A stretch of 64,000 nt of DNA from Deinandra increscens subsp. villosa (GCA_039602395.1 JBCNJP010000027.1:37891841-37955840); one strand, 5' to 3'. Counted from the stretch's first letter, positions 34,390-46,019 are shown. Numbers and translations are program-made. Notes: generated from the sequence alone by a model not told the origin.

Positions 34390-34930
34390 CGGAGGGGCAT
34401 TAAAGTATTTTCACGTTTCCTATACACTGTTACCTTCCCCCTTTTCTCTTCTTTACGCCGGCTCCCAGCCCCCACTACCGATCGATTTTCCCGTCGATCT
34501 CCACCGACCTTCTCCATCGATCCAACGCGACAACCTCTCCCTCCGTTCAACTTCCGGCGAGCACCCCTGCGTCCCCCGCCATTCACGGCGAACCCAACCA
34601 TCCTATGACAACCACCAAGCACCCCTCCGGCGACCTCCTGCTCCACGCGCAACCCCTGTCTCCTCCCCTTCGTCGATTCCGGCGAACACACCAAACCAGC
34701 CCATCGTTCCTCTTCTCTGATTTCGCGGCGAACCCACTCGACCTCCAGCCCTACTCATCTCCACCCTCGCACGGACCGGCGACCATCACACATCCCCTCC
34801 TCTCCTCCGAGCGATTCTACATGCGAAACCCAGCGACCTTCGACTCCCCTGCTCCATCGTTTCCAGAAGCAGCAGCGGCGGTCCCAAGCCTGTCTCTGAC
34901 CACAGCCATAAACCAATTCCATTTATGAAA
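34390..34930. other. GC-rich, exon-like block at the left end of element A
   Basis: Far richer in GC than the surroundings, with repeated CCGGCGA and CTCC motifs on the plus strand. Both strands have open frames (34605-34928 +, 34374-34694 -), but neither product is recognisable and composition alone explains them. It could be a captured leader or first exon. Confidence 0.4.
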
Positions 34931-35029
34931 AAATAGCTATAGAAGTCAAATTAATGTGTTATCTTTGTTTGGAGGACAAATTGAAGATGTCAAATTGAAA
35001 GCACGAGAAATTGATCAAGCTAAAGTTAC

Positions 35030-35075
35030 GTTTTATTTTAAACGAGGAATCAACCGCGCGTTGCAGCGGTTGTGT
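35030..35075 (-). other. hairpin resembling a Helitron 3' end, minus strand
   Basis: On the minus strand CCGCTGCAACGCGCGG is followed by TTGATTCCTCGTTT. Position and orientation fit the 3' end of the RPA/Rep-bearing Helitron read from 40 kb downward. The terminal CTRR is replaced by CTCG, as in the similar hairpin near 16690. Tentative. Confidence 0.4.
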
Positions 35076-35559
35076 ATTCAAAAAGACTGGAGATGTAGAC
35101 TATTCAACACCTATGTATTACATAGCAAAATTTGGTGGTCGTATATGTACATATAACGTTTGAAACATCTGACTGCAGTGTTTACAAAACATTTAATAAC
35201 CAATTCTAGTAAGGTTCCCTAAACATGTGGTGGGATATCATATGAAGAAGTCTCTGGAAAAAATTAGAAACAACAGCATCAGTATTAAGGTGTTGTAATT
35301 AATATCTTAAAACGGCTATCATGGTTAGATAAGATTCGAACCGGTTTTTGTAGGAAGAGATCTTTTGACATCGGTTGTTGTTGTCTGACGGTGTGATTGT
35401 CTTGTTGGTGTCGGGGTTTGTGGCGGTATTGTGTTGGTGTTGGCTCTGACGTATCACCTATATGTTCAGCTCGATTTATGTTAAAAGTTGTCAGACCAAT
35501 CTTTGTATATAACTGAACCTTTAGATGGAGACGAAAAGCTTTTTCTTTCGTTTGGATTA

Positions 35560-37115
35560 TCACAGCAGGTAAGGTTTTAGGATAACGTATGGTTTCTGCG
35601 GTAATGAACTTTCAGAACAGGGTGAGCCAACTATTGGGTGCACGGCCTCATCGTAGATGGTAGCATTAGCAGAGCCTGAAGAGTCTGTTATTAAAGCAGT
35701 GATGTGGTACCTGACGTAACAAAAGGTTAAGAGGTGTCTGTTGTCAGTCAAAAAAAGGACTACATGTATGCATGTTGTGATTCTCCAGTGGGCGGGGCAT
35801 ACCAAGGACTCATCTCGCCAGTAGGCCGCTAGGCTACAGATTCGATGGTGCACTGACTTTTAAACCATGGTTCCTCTGTTGTAAAATCCAAAATAGAAGC
35901 ATCATATATAAAAGTACGGCCCTCGTAAGATGTAACAATAATAGATTATAAATGTGTTTTAAGAAATTTGTAAGATAACTGTACAAAACAATTGGCAGTT
36001 ATGTATGTTTGGTAACGAAACATTATGTTTTTTTAACTTACAGCAGCGCTCTGTCGATCAAATCCAAGAAGCTCACTCATTGTTTTTTTCTCAACAGATG
36101 ATGAAACGATTGGTACAGGTCTTGTGGAAATTGAGGAGGATGTGTCTGCATAAGACCTGGAAAAGTTGAACTAACTTTAAGCAAGAGCATCCGTTCTTAA
36201 AAGCTGTGAAAAGTGTCGATTGATACGTTGGGGATGAAATATAGTAATATAGTAGCTGTGTTATGTAGGTATACAATACATATGAAAGTGGTCTTACTGA
36301 TTTTTTAGAGCAGCGGATTCAGGGATGTCCGGATTAAGATACACATAGGTTGCTGCAGTGGCGCCTAGTTGAATCCATTCTGATATATGCAGTTGGAGAG
36401 AATGATAAGTATTTAGTGTAGTTGCAGTAAGAGGTATATGAAATGGAGTAAAAGTTTTGAGGCTAACCGTATGGTTTTGTGATCTTAACCGAAGTGACTG
36501 CAATAATCGCTGGACGGGGAGCATTTTCTATCACAGTGCGGTCGAACCTGTTGGGATCCTGAATGATTTCCTTCCATAGCCGACACCTGATAGTGTCACC
36601 TCTGATATGTATAGTGTGATGAAATGTTATTAGCAAAACAGATATGTGTATTTGGTGGTGTTGTTTGACTTGATTAGATATATAGATGATATTTATAGTG
36701 GTAAAAGTTATTTTATGACTTTGTTGTTTATAAAAGAATTTACTTGCAAACTGTGTATGTAGTTGATAAGTGATGTTTTGAAGAATGTGTTGAGATGTCA
36801 AGTTTTGAATGGGTGATTCTCTTCAAGGAGTGATAAATAATTTATTTTGATATAGGTTTAGGTTTGCATGAGGCATGTACTTTATTAAGGGTTATTATTT
36901 ATACTTCAAATTGCTTATAGTATATTGTTAAAACGGTTGTAAATGTTTCAGCAGTAAGAGCATTATACCGTTGTATAGCCTCTTTGGGTGTACGACCCTT
37001 TTTTTTTGTTATAAAAGGTACTGGCCATCTTTGAGAGTTAGGCGCAGAAATGGATCTCTTGTTGAAGCCGTCCCCTCAACAATTTCTTCAAGCGTCCCGA
37101 TGTAACCTGAACATA
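35560..37115 (-). pseudogene. RPA1-like gene, copy 2, with zinc-finger OB-fold part
   Basis: Read downward: GYIGTLEEIVEGTASTRDPFLRLTLKDGQYLL (about 37110-37015), RGDTIRCRLWKEI (about 36610), IIAVTSVKITKPYG, SEWIQLGATAATYVYLNPDIPES (about 36380-36310), and finally RYHITALITDSSGSANATIYDEAVHPIVG (about 35720-35625). The last is the C-terminal ssDNA-binding OB fold of replication protein A subunit 1. Pieces are separated by intron-like gaps with plausible splice sites. RPA-like proteins are standard cargo of plant Helitrons. Frame breaks and a degenerate zinc finger suggest a dead gene, but a spliced product cannot be excluded. Confidence 0.7.
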
Positions 37116-37370
37116 CCATAAGACCGAATTTGAGAACATGAATAGGTGCCGAATCATAAATAGTTTTTAATTTAAAGGAAAGTATGCTGGACATATATGC
37201 AGGGGTGTAGACTTGTGTCAGGTAATAGTAAGATGCTGAAGAATGAAATATATTTTTTAAATGGTACCTTAGATTCATCTTTAACTTTGTATGTAAATAA
37301 AGAGCATCTGGTACACATATTTGTATTATACATAGTATAAAGAATATAAATCGTTGTATTCATCAAGCTT

Positions 37371-38945
37371 CAAGCTGAAGAAGATCAGTGATACTCTTTT
37401 TCTCTGCTGATGATGATATGATTGGTATATGTGTAGTGGAAGTTGAGAAGGATGTGTTTCCCTGAGCCCTGAAATGAAGAAGCTGGCTTCATTTAAAACG
37501 TAGAAGTAATTGTGTAACATAAAGACATAATACATGTAATTGTGGCTTTACTCATTTCTGAGAATGGAGGATTCAACAATATCTGGATTAAGATACACAT
37601 AAGTTGCTGCAGTGGAACCTAATTGAATCGATTCTGATGTTTGTAGGAGAAGCTTAGTGTAAGTATTTAAAGTAAGCAGAATAAGTAGTATATGAAGTGA
37701 GGTAAAAGTTTTGAAGCGAACCGAATGGTTTTGTGACATTAACGGAGGTCACTGCAATTACTGCTGTAAAGCATTTTCTATTAGGCACGATCAAACCTAT
37801 CGGGTGCCTACATGATTTCTTTCCATAGGCTGCATCTGATAGTGTCACGTCTAACATGTACAATATAATGGAATGTTATTAGTAAAATACATTTTTGTAT
37901 AGGTTGGTGGTGTTTCAATAGAACATACATACAAATGACTTTTATGATGATGGAAATGTAAAGTATAATTATTAGCATCCAAAGTTGGTTTAGAAGTTTC
38001 TCATATACAGAAATTTTGAGTAATAGATTGTGTATGAAAGAAATAACTGATCTTACAAAGCATCTTACTATGCCAAATAGAAAAGAGACGACCTTCATAG
38101 TGGCCTTGATATTTGATTTTTTTAAAGATTTTGTTCTTTTCAGGAAGCAAACAAAAATTTGAACTCGAGATGAAGCTGCGGCTGAGAGACGTCTAGTTTC
38201 TGTTTTTGGATGTAGCAGATATTATAAAAAAAAATCAGGTCTGTGGGTAAATTCTTTTTTTTATTTGTTTTTTGTTTTTGCTGCATCTGTTTTAGAGTTC
38301 ATTTTCTTTCAAGTATTTTTTATAGATTGTAAGAAGGATTATGGTCTAATATTGTGCTAATTCGATAAAGTTATGTTGGTTTTTATGTTTACGTTTTCTA
38401 TTCAGACGTGTAGTAAGTTAGTAACCTGTGGTGTTGTTAATGTTAATTATAAGTTTCTTTATCTGTTTTACCTTTATTGTGGTTCTTTTAGTTGTTTAGT
38501 ATATATGGCCAGTAAATAAGTTATTTCAACAGTTACAAACTTTGTGGGTGACCTAATTGTATAGCTAGTCAGTGACAGCAACATGAAAGCTTACAATGCT
38601 AACAGTAAATTTAAATTTATATAGAATAAGATTTAATAGTAAATGACTTGGTTTGACAAAGAGTAGTTGAACATAAGAAAATAGATTTATAAGTTTGGGT
38701 CAAATGAAAATGCGTACGGTTATAGTTTTTATGGATTTTTGAAACCTTTACTGTTTATATTTAAAAAACTTTTATAAATGTTTTAATAAGAAAATAATTC
38801 TGTAGTTATATAAGAAATTTTTTTGTGGACATTGGTTGATTTACTTAGATATATACCTGTTGTTTTTTAGAGTGAGTCGCAGAAATGGTTCCCTTCTTAC
38901 AGTTGTTCCCTCAATAATTTCTTCAAGCTTGCCGATATAATCTGT
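37371..38945 (-). pseudogene. RPA1-like gene, copy 1 (tandem duplicate)
   Basis: Read downward: YIGKLEEIIEGTTVRREPFLRLTLKNN (about 38940-38870), RRDTIRCSLWKEIM (about 37850), VTSVNVTKPFG (about 37760), SESIQLGSTAATYVYLNPDIVES (about 37640-37565). Each block has a close counterpart in the copy at 35560-37115, in the same order, offset by about 1.25-1.85 kb, so the gene was duplicated in tandem. Non-coding sequence between blocks is also conserved (e.g. TGATAGTGTCAC...ATGTTATTAG), which points to a genomic duplication. The C-terminal OB fold is absent from this copy. Confidence 0.65.
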
Positions 38946-38996
38946 ACATGTATTTGTTAGACCATATATAAAAATCAGAATATATTAAACAAATTT

Positions 38997-39922
38997 TTAA
39001 CCTGTTATAATTTCTTGTGTTTCGGTCGATAGAATCAGTTTCTGAAAGGATGGAGGGGTTCTAAGCCTAAGGCTGGGAGACCACCCATGCTCCGCATATG
39101 AAAATAGAAGGGGATACTGTAAGGCCATATAAGAAGGGTGTAGCTTACTAACTCGCTCTGCGAAACCGTTCTTATTACGGATTACAATGTCAAAGTCAGT
39201 GGCAAAATCATCCTCACTGTAAACAATGGCACCAGGAGTGCCGCTGGATGGAAAATCATAACATCTTTGTAACCTAGAGTCGTAGAATCGAATACAAAGA
39301 TCTGGAATCTGTGAAGATGTACATATATCTCTAGCAGTCCCAAATAACTTTACGAATCCATTAATTTCACCCAAAATCTGAGTAAGTAGACTGATGGTTC
39401 TAGAGTAAATACCAGAGGTATCTCGAATATCAAAAATAGATGATCTATTACTAACCTCAAGCTCAGTATCATAAACATACATTTGCATAAATTTAGGCTT
39501 TTTATTTGGAGGAAGGCATATGGAACCTACCTAGTGTGAGACCTGTCCCTGGTTTTTTGAACACATATGGCCCTTTTTTCTTGCTAATGTCCTCGTCAAT
39601 ATTTGCCCTAATGAAAGTGAGCATTCTGAAAAAGGGATAGTAAGTTATCTGGAGGTTTAGGTGGTAAAGGAAGCACGACCTTACCGCCCTGCAACAAATA
39701 GAATATCTTGGCCTTTCGCGTTTTGGACGTGACATAACACGCTAACCAAAAGTATGCACCGCAAAACTCACACACCTGATCACACTCACCTAGGTAAATG
39801 TATTTAGATGATCTATCCTGTGAGGTTTCAAAATCATCAGACTCAGTAGTAGTATCTGACATTTGATGTGTATTCTCAGACGTCGATGCATATACATCAA
39901 AAGGTAAAGAAGCCCTCTCCAT
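38997..39922 (-). pseudogene. Helitron Rep N-terminal region (Helitron_like_N), frame-broken
   Basis: Three overlapping frame segments, 39922-39608, 39735-39502 and 39488-38997, carry in order KYIYLGECDQVCEFCGAYFW, GGKVVLPLPPKPPDNLL, GPYVFKKPG, MQMYVYDTELEVSNR and LHPSYMALQYPLLFSYAEHGW. This is the conserved N-terminal order of plant Helitron replication initiator/helicases. The HUH nuclease motif and the PIF1 helicase, which should follow, are absent: after 38997 the sequence passes directly into RPA-like blocks. Two frame changes make a product unlikely. It could once have nicked and replicated Helitron ends. Confidence 0.85.
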
Positions 39923-41100
39923 TATAGGTGTTGTAGTAACAGAAATATGTGTTGAGTTGTTAACATCTAAAGCATTTGAGACATGACTGTAGTGGCGGGA
40001 GGTTATATTTTGTCTTCAGGAAGCACCCCTCTTGCGTGAAATTTGTTGTTGCTGCATAATCTATATGAAAGTTCTAAAAAGAACCAAGGTTTTTGTTTAA
40101 AAGTGTAATAAACTTTGGTATCTATAACTTTAAATTATATATTCTGTTGAGCAGATAAAATGTTTAAAAATGTTATCTCTTATATTAATAGATGCAGTGA
40201 CTACAATTTTTTTTTTAAAGAACTAACACCGAGCCAAGAATATTCACATTTGCCCAAGGGGATTTAAGCATTTAGCAATTTACAAATGAGAAATTGAAGG
40301 TCCTCATTTGTACGTTCGAGATCAGAATTAAAGTTTAACATTATTCATCTACCAACATGCACCTTAAATCCTAAACCAAAATACAGGTTATGTAGTGCTT
40401 CAAATCTACCAAAATGGTCATCTCCATCACTTAAACTATATTAATCAGACCTAATACCAAAGGCTAATCCATACCAAACCTCACACTTTCAATCATCTAA
40501 AAGTTTAGTCTCTTATAAGTGAACATCTAACAAAACTCTTCACTGTTGTCTAAGGAAATCAACTTATACAAAGAAATACATTTCCTAAGGAATGATATTA
40601 AGTTTAAGAAATAGAAATTGAAACAATATGTAACTTTATTCATATACATGACAAATAATGACATAACGATGAATTAGAGCAAAAAAAATAGTGAAGCGTA
40701 AACTGGAAACTGTACCTCTGTAAAATGGTAAGCAAGTAGCAGATAACAGAAGTATAAAATATAATCAAAATCAATCCTAAACATCAGTAGATTAGATATA
40801 AACAGAAAACATTGAATATAAAAATTTATCGGTAGGTTTTGTGTTAAAGAAGCAAGCAAAAGAAGAACATTGATATAAAGTGCAAATTGGAAACCTAACC
40901 TGGATAAGTAGAGCGAATCTGGAAGGCTGAAGTGGAAGAAAAAAACCCGATGAGTAGAGGAACCGAAGGATTTTGTGGCGAAAAGATGAAGAAAGATGTA
41001 AAAGTGAATGCAATGTGCTGATGGCGGTGGAAAAAAAAGGGGGTTCTTTAACACTTGTCCTATACGTGGCAGTAAGTATATGACTGAGGCAAGAAGACAG
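39923..41100 (-). other. upstream of the Rep relic; leader-like, no gene recognised
   Basis: The minus-strand ORF 41162-40674 is hydrophobic and F/L-rich by composition (pyrimidine-rich DNA), with a plausible splice donor near 40902 (CCAGGTTAGG on the minus strand). It may be the untranslated leader of the Rep gene. The rest is AT-rich. Confidence 0.4.
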
Positions 41101-41128
41101 TTAAAAAAAAAAACCATTTTTCTTGGTA

Positions 41129-41194
41129 GGCAAGAGTCTCGAACCCAGCTGTCAACCTGCACATATCTAAGGCCTTACCGTTAAACCAAATCGT
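41129..41194 (-). ncRNA. tRNA-like / SINE-head sequence with pol III boxes and a T-run
   Basis: On the minus strand an A box TGGTTTAACGG and a B box GTTCGAGAC lie at tRNA-like spacing. About 20 bases further down is an uninterrupted T-run (plus-strand A-run 41103-41113), which would terminate pol III. The acceptor stem does not pair convincingly, so this is a tRNA-derived relic or SINE head and not a functional tRNA. Confidence 0.5.
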
Positions 41195-41639
41195 CGATTG
41201 TCTATTTTTTCATAAACATAATATATATATATAAAAGCTTTTTAATCGAGAAAAGTCAAAAAAGTCAAACCATGTTGTCTAATGTATTAATATGGTAATG
41301 GGACAAACTTAAAAACTTAAGTTTTTGTAGTATCTATTTGTACAATTTTGTGAAATCATTAAGATTTGTGTCAATAGCACATTATAATTTATTTTGAAGA
41401 GGTGTTTCCTTTATATTAGTAGTTGGAAAATCAATAAAATCAAGAAATTCTAAAATCAGAGGTACAATTTAAGGATGTTCCCAGCCACATATTCAAGTGT
41501 GCGTTACCGTAGCTTGTATTGGTGTTTCTTTCTAAATTCGAGCACATTTAGTCTTAAAGAGTTCACAAAAGGTGAAGAACCTCTTAGAGAGGTGTTTGTA
41601 TTTGCTTAAAATATATATTATTATTGGAACAATTTATAA

Positions 41640-42960
41640 TTTTCACTGATTTTAACCTCAACAATGAGTTTTATAAAATATCAATTCTGATTTTTAACCT
41701 CAACAATGAGTTTTATAATTTTCACTGAAAATTTTAAAACACAGTGAGTTTTGATCAACTTGAGAATTAAAAGTCGTATTAATTCTCACTGTTGAAAGTT
41801 AAAACTCATTTAAGTTAAAACTCAAAAAATTAACTGAAACTAAAACTCACTGAAATAACTCACCGGAAACTAAAACTCACTGAAATTAAAAGTCACTGAA
41901 ATAAAACTCATTGAAATTAAAATTCACTGAACTAACTCACAAAATTTAATTTAAAACTCACTGAAATGGAACTCACAACTGTAATAAAACTCATTGCAAT
42001 AAAACTCACTAAGTCTTTATACATAATTTCAGTGAGTTTAATTCAACTCAATTATGTATAACTTATTGTTTATTAATTTTAGTGTTTAATTAAACTCATT
42101 TGATTTAAAACTCAATGCAATAAAACTCATTAAAAATTTGAAACTCACAAAAATAAAACTCACTGCATTAAAACTCACTGAAATAACTCACTAAATGTAA
42201 AACTCATTTTAGTGAAAATTCAAAAAACTAACTGAAACTAAAACTCACTTAAATAACTCACTCAAATAAAACTCACTGCAATAAACCTCACTGAAATAAC
42301 TTCACTGAAACTAAAACTCACTGAAATTAAAAGTCACTGAAATAAAACTCACTGAAATTAAAAGTCACTGAAATAAACTCACTGAAATTAAAATTCATTG
42401 AAATAACTCACCGAAATTAAAATTCACTGAAATAACTCACTGGAACTTAATTTAAAACTCACTGAACTAACTCACTAAAATTTAAATTAAAACTCACTAA
42501 AATGGAACTCACAACTGTAATAATACTCATTGCAATAAAACTCACAAGGTCTTTATACATAATTTCAGTGAGTTTAATTCAACTCAATTATGTATAACTT
42601 ATTGTTTATTAATTTTAGTGTGTTTAATTAAACTCAATTTGATTTAAAACTCATTGTAATAAAACTCACTGAAATTTTAAAACTCACTGAAATAAAACTC
42701 GATGCATTAAAACTCATGAAAATGATTTATTTTGATTTAAAACTCACTGAAATCAATATCTCACGGTGTGTTTTATACTCAACATTGAGTTTTATATTTT
42801 GTAGTGAGTTTTCAATGAGTTTTAAACTCGACAGTAAGTTTTAAACTTAGCGGTGAAATTATAATGTTCAACGGTGAGTTTTAAACTTGGCAGTGAGTTT
42901 TAACTCAATGATGAGTTTCAAATTGAAAAGTGAGTTTTAGACTCAACGATGAGTTTTATA
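41640..42960. repeat. minisatellite of AAACTCACTGAAAT-type units in element A
   Basis: Dozens of units of about 13-18 bp built on ACTCACTGAAATAAA, degenerate in length. From about 42750 the orientation flips to AGTGAGTTTTAAACTC. A longer block (CTTTATACATAATTTCAGTG...) occurs twice, near 42014 and 42552, so there is a higher-order repeat of about 535 bp. The arrangement makes the region able to fold back. No coding capacity. Confidence 0.85.
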
Positions 42961-43740
42961 TAAGAAGTCATAAACTGAACTAACAATGTCACCAATTCTA
43001 TGTAGAGACAGACATAAGAAGTTAGATTAGATTATCAAATTGTGATGGTGTTAAAAAAATTCAATTGTGATAAAATAAATAGAAGGATTTAAATAGAGGA
43101 ACGGATAAAGCTAATTTTGGGGAAAACAAACAAAAAGTATTCAATCAATTGCTTCCTCGATTCTGCCATCTCTGTTCTCCCATCTCAGTTTCTTCTCAAG
43201 GTTTGTTTAATTCTCTTAATTTGCACCGATCCTCATTTCGTTTTATAATTACTATTTGATTTGGGTTGGTTTATAAATCCACGGGAAAGAGACAAAGTTG
43301 AATTATTCACATTGAGTGATCTTTGGATTTGTTTCAATGAATGGAGTGCTTATGCCGTCGGAGTTCCGATCGTCGCCGATGTAGAAGATGAAGCCCTCAT
43401 CCAATTACCACGTTTCGACTAACCAATTGACTGGTTTTGAGGATCTGGATTGATATGTTCTTGCATAGTTCACATCTCTCTGCCATTGTTCCTTCAACGC
43501 CATCCACGCCATCTGTTGTAGCAGGTCGTCATCTTATTCTTCTCTGTCATCTTTTGAGAAATTGAGAAATTAGGGCGTCGATGATTTGAATTTGAAAACA
43601 AGGGAGAACAGCTCGTCATTTGTTTCAAGATCGTAACCCTTAATCCCTGTTCTCCCTTCTCAGTTTCTTCCCAAGGGTTGAAGTTGAAAGATCCAGATTC
43701 AGGGGGATTTGAAGTGACGATCGTACCCCTAATAATATGA
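42961..43740. other. right interior of element A, leader-like sequence
   Basis: Contains CT-rich leader-like stretches (TCTGTTCTCCCATCTCAGTTTCTTCTCAAG at about 43168, with a diverged copy near 43648) followed by GT. This resembles duplicated first exons. No product recognised. Confidence 0.4.
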
Positions 43741-43818
43741 AACACGTGTTTCATGATCTAACGGCTAAAACAAGGGTCTACGGGGTCTATATTTTTCAAG
43801 GGGTCTACAATGAACCTC

Positions 43819-43822
<4 letters not shown>

Positions 43823-43878
<56 letters not shown>
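43823..43878. repeat. (TA)n tract between elements A and B
   Basis: Uninterrupted TA dinucleotides, about 28 units, the only sequence between the end of A and the start of B. Confidence 0.95.
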
Positions 43879-43882
<4 letters not shown>

Positions 43883-44053
43883 TAGGTTCAAATGAGAACT
43901 TTTTCTTTTGAGAACTTTTGAGAACCAATTTGGGCCACTAATTTTCAAGGGTGAGCATTCAAATTCATGGGGGGGTTTTCCATATATATAAACTAGTGGT
44001 TAAGATTAGTTCTTTTTAGTTCTCAAACCCAATTAGTTCTCAAATGATCCTCT

Positions 44054-44056
<3 letters not shown>
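43879..44056. mobile_element. element B: 178 bp (TA)n-bounded MITE
   Basis: The left end is GGGTTAGGTTCAAATGAGAAC; the inverted right end is GGGAGAGGATCATTTGAGAAC. Internal TTTTGAGAAC repeats make the subterminal regions imperfectly complementary. Both sides abut (TA)n. It has the size and lack of coding of a MITE. The ends match the motif seen in A and C. Confidence 0.75.

Positions 44057-44107
<51 letters not shown>
44057..44107. repeat. (TA)n tract between elements B and C
   Basis: TA dinucleotides, about 25 units, between the right end of B and the left end of C. Confidence 0.95.
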
Positions 44108-44110
<3 letters not shown>

Positions 44111-44129
44111 GGTTGGGGTAAGGTTCACT

Positions 44130-45321
44130 TAAAAACCTCTCTTATCCTAAAAACCTAAAAACCCTTAATTACTCTTTTCACAACTTATCGTCGTCGCCTC
44201 TGAAAATCAAAACTACATACGATTCGTCTTTCCACCATCATTCCAGCCGCCGGTCGCCGGGGAAACAGGATCACCGACGTTCTAAAGTCATATCACAGCA
44301 GGTGCGACACCTAATTTCTTACTTTTTCATTAGTTACCGCCACAAAACAAAGCAACTGAATTCTAGGGTTAACGATCAGTGGTTATGACTAACTCAACTA
44401 AATAACTCTTTGCTCTTCTTGAAATCGATGGGTAATGAATTCTCCAACTGGAAATTACTTTCTTTTTAAAACTAAACTTTGATTTTGTTCGCTAACCTAG
44501 GTAGGACCTTCCAGTATGATTGAATGCATTTATAAGCCTAGGATTTAAAAACTTGATTGACGTACGCTTTAAGTTTGTTTGTTTTTTTGTTAATGCCTAC
44601 AAACTGCTTGACTATTTGTTCCGGATAGTTTTGTTCCTCACAGTTTTGCGTTTGGGGTTTACTTTAAGCTCTAGGAAAAGATCACTTTTTAAACTCAAAT
44701 TGAACTATTTACAACTGTATATGTGGCTTTTGTAGGGTTAGATGCTTTTTAAAATACACTAAGTTAAATTTGTTTTGGATTCTTATGAAGCATTTTGGTT
44801 TAGTAGTGTTTTTGACAATTGTTATTTGAAAGGAGACTCTTTTTCAACAACTAGATCAAAACTTATATAGCTGGGGCTGCAGTTAATTAGAATTGCACAT
44901 AACTCTCTTGAGGAGTTCTTTGAAGCTATAGAAATCTAGATGAAAAATATGTAGTATATGGTAAATGCTTTAACACCCAAGTTTTGCTTTGATCTTCAGT
45001 ATACTTTTGTGACTTGCTTCATGTGATCGTTGAGTAGTTATTTTTCATCTATTATTGACTATGTATTTTTTTCATCTATCCACTTAAGCTGCTTGTGAGG
45101 ATAAAAACTAGTAATATATACATACAACACATAAACAATCGAGTGATTCACAAAGATTTAACATGACATCGTGATTGTTTTATAATTAACGATCTTTGCT
45201 AGCAAGGTTGTGCAATGTCCTAACTTGAAAAAAAAATCTTGAGAGGAAACACCGTAACTTGAAACATCTTCCTTCCCGTCATAATTGGTCTAGATTAAGC
45301 TCTTTTTACCACTCTTATGTA
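44130..45321. other. left interior of element C, no gene recognised
   Basis: A CDS- or leader-like block at 44185-44300 (GCCGCCGGTCGCCGGGG) ends in CAG/GTGCGA, a possible splice donor. The rest is AT-rich. The ORF at 44520-44735 has no known domain. Confidence 0.4.
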
Positions 45322-45329
45322 CTTCTCTG

Positions 45330-46019
45330 CTATGCAGTTAATTCGGCCGATTTCCCACCGGAATATTGGCGAGAAATCGGATATCGGACCTCGGTCGAAC
45401 TTTGTGCAAAAATACGGTAGCAAAAATACGGCAGCGATAAAATCGGCCGTATTTGCCGATATATCACCGGGTTTTAAGAAAAAAATTCGGTAAAATTACC
45501 GAGAAAAACGGCAGTGCGTTGGGTTTTAGAAATGGATCTACAGCCTCAGAAGTATAGAAGAAGATGATTAATAGATCTACAGCCTCAGTTTGTAACAAAG
45601 CCTCCACACCTGAGATTTTGATTTGCAGGTAGTGGAGTGAAGAACAGGGGAGACGAGAAGGATAGGAGTGAGGAAGGGGGGAGTGGCGGCTGAACTCTTT
45701 TAGGGTTTTATGTGAGATCTCCTCTTTTTTTTTTCCTTCACTTATTGTTCAACTAAATTACATATTTCATCCTCAAGGTTATAGTTTTTATTAAAATTAA
45801 CCCTAAACTTTTACATATATATTGAGATTTTATGAAAAATCTATTTTAAAATGTTTTATAAATGATATTGTGCACCAGATTGTATTTTAAAATGTTTTAT
45901 AATGTATATAACTATATGATAAAATGACCGATATCCCACCGATATTTCACCGAGATAACCGATATCCCGTATATCGGTCCTCGACCGTATTTCGATTTTT
46001 TACCGTATTAACTGCATAG
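45330..46019. mobile_element. non-autonomous hAT element, 690 bp, with 8 bp target duplication
   Basis: Ends are CTATGCAGTTAAT and, inverted, CTATGCAGTTAAT. A perfect 8 bp duplication CTTCTCTG flanks it (45322-45329 and 46020-46027), the hallmark of hAT transposition. Subterminal regions are rich in CGGNNGATATC-type repeats (ATCGGCCGTATTTGCCGATAT; ACCGATATCCCACCGATATT) in both orientations, likely transposase-binding sites. No coding capacity. Confidence 0.88.

Larger units (their letters stand above)
34272..43822. mobile_element. element A: 9.55 kb (TA)n-bounded element with imperfect inverted ends
   Basis: The left end GTCAAAAGTTCATTGTAGACCCC and the inverted right end GGGTGAGGTTCATTGTAGACCCC match, and the similarity continues over about 60 bp (CCCGTAGACCC, CCGTTGGATCAT versus CCGTTAGATCAT). 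Both sides abut (TA)n. The content, minus strand, is a Helitron Rep relic (38997-39922) and two RPA-like copies (35560-38945), plus a 1.3 kb minisatellite. Either A is itself an atypical Helitron-like element, or a Mutator-like element into which a Helitron inserted. The termini resemble those of B, C and the hairpin element at 12464. Confidence 0.7.

Noticed and set aside
34374..34928. Overlapping ORFs on both strands of a GC-rich block
   Set aside because: Opposite-strand frames of a low-stop-density block; no domain recognised on either.
40674..41162. 162-codon hydrophobic ORF on the minus strand resembling a membrane protein
   Set aside because: Composition-driven (pyrimidine-rich leader-like DNA), F/L/Y-rich without domain pattern, next to a Helitron gene start.
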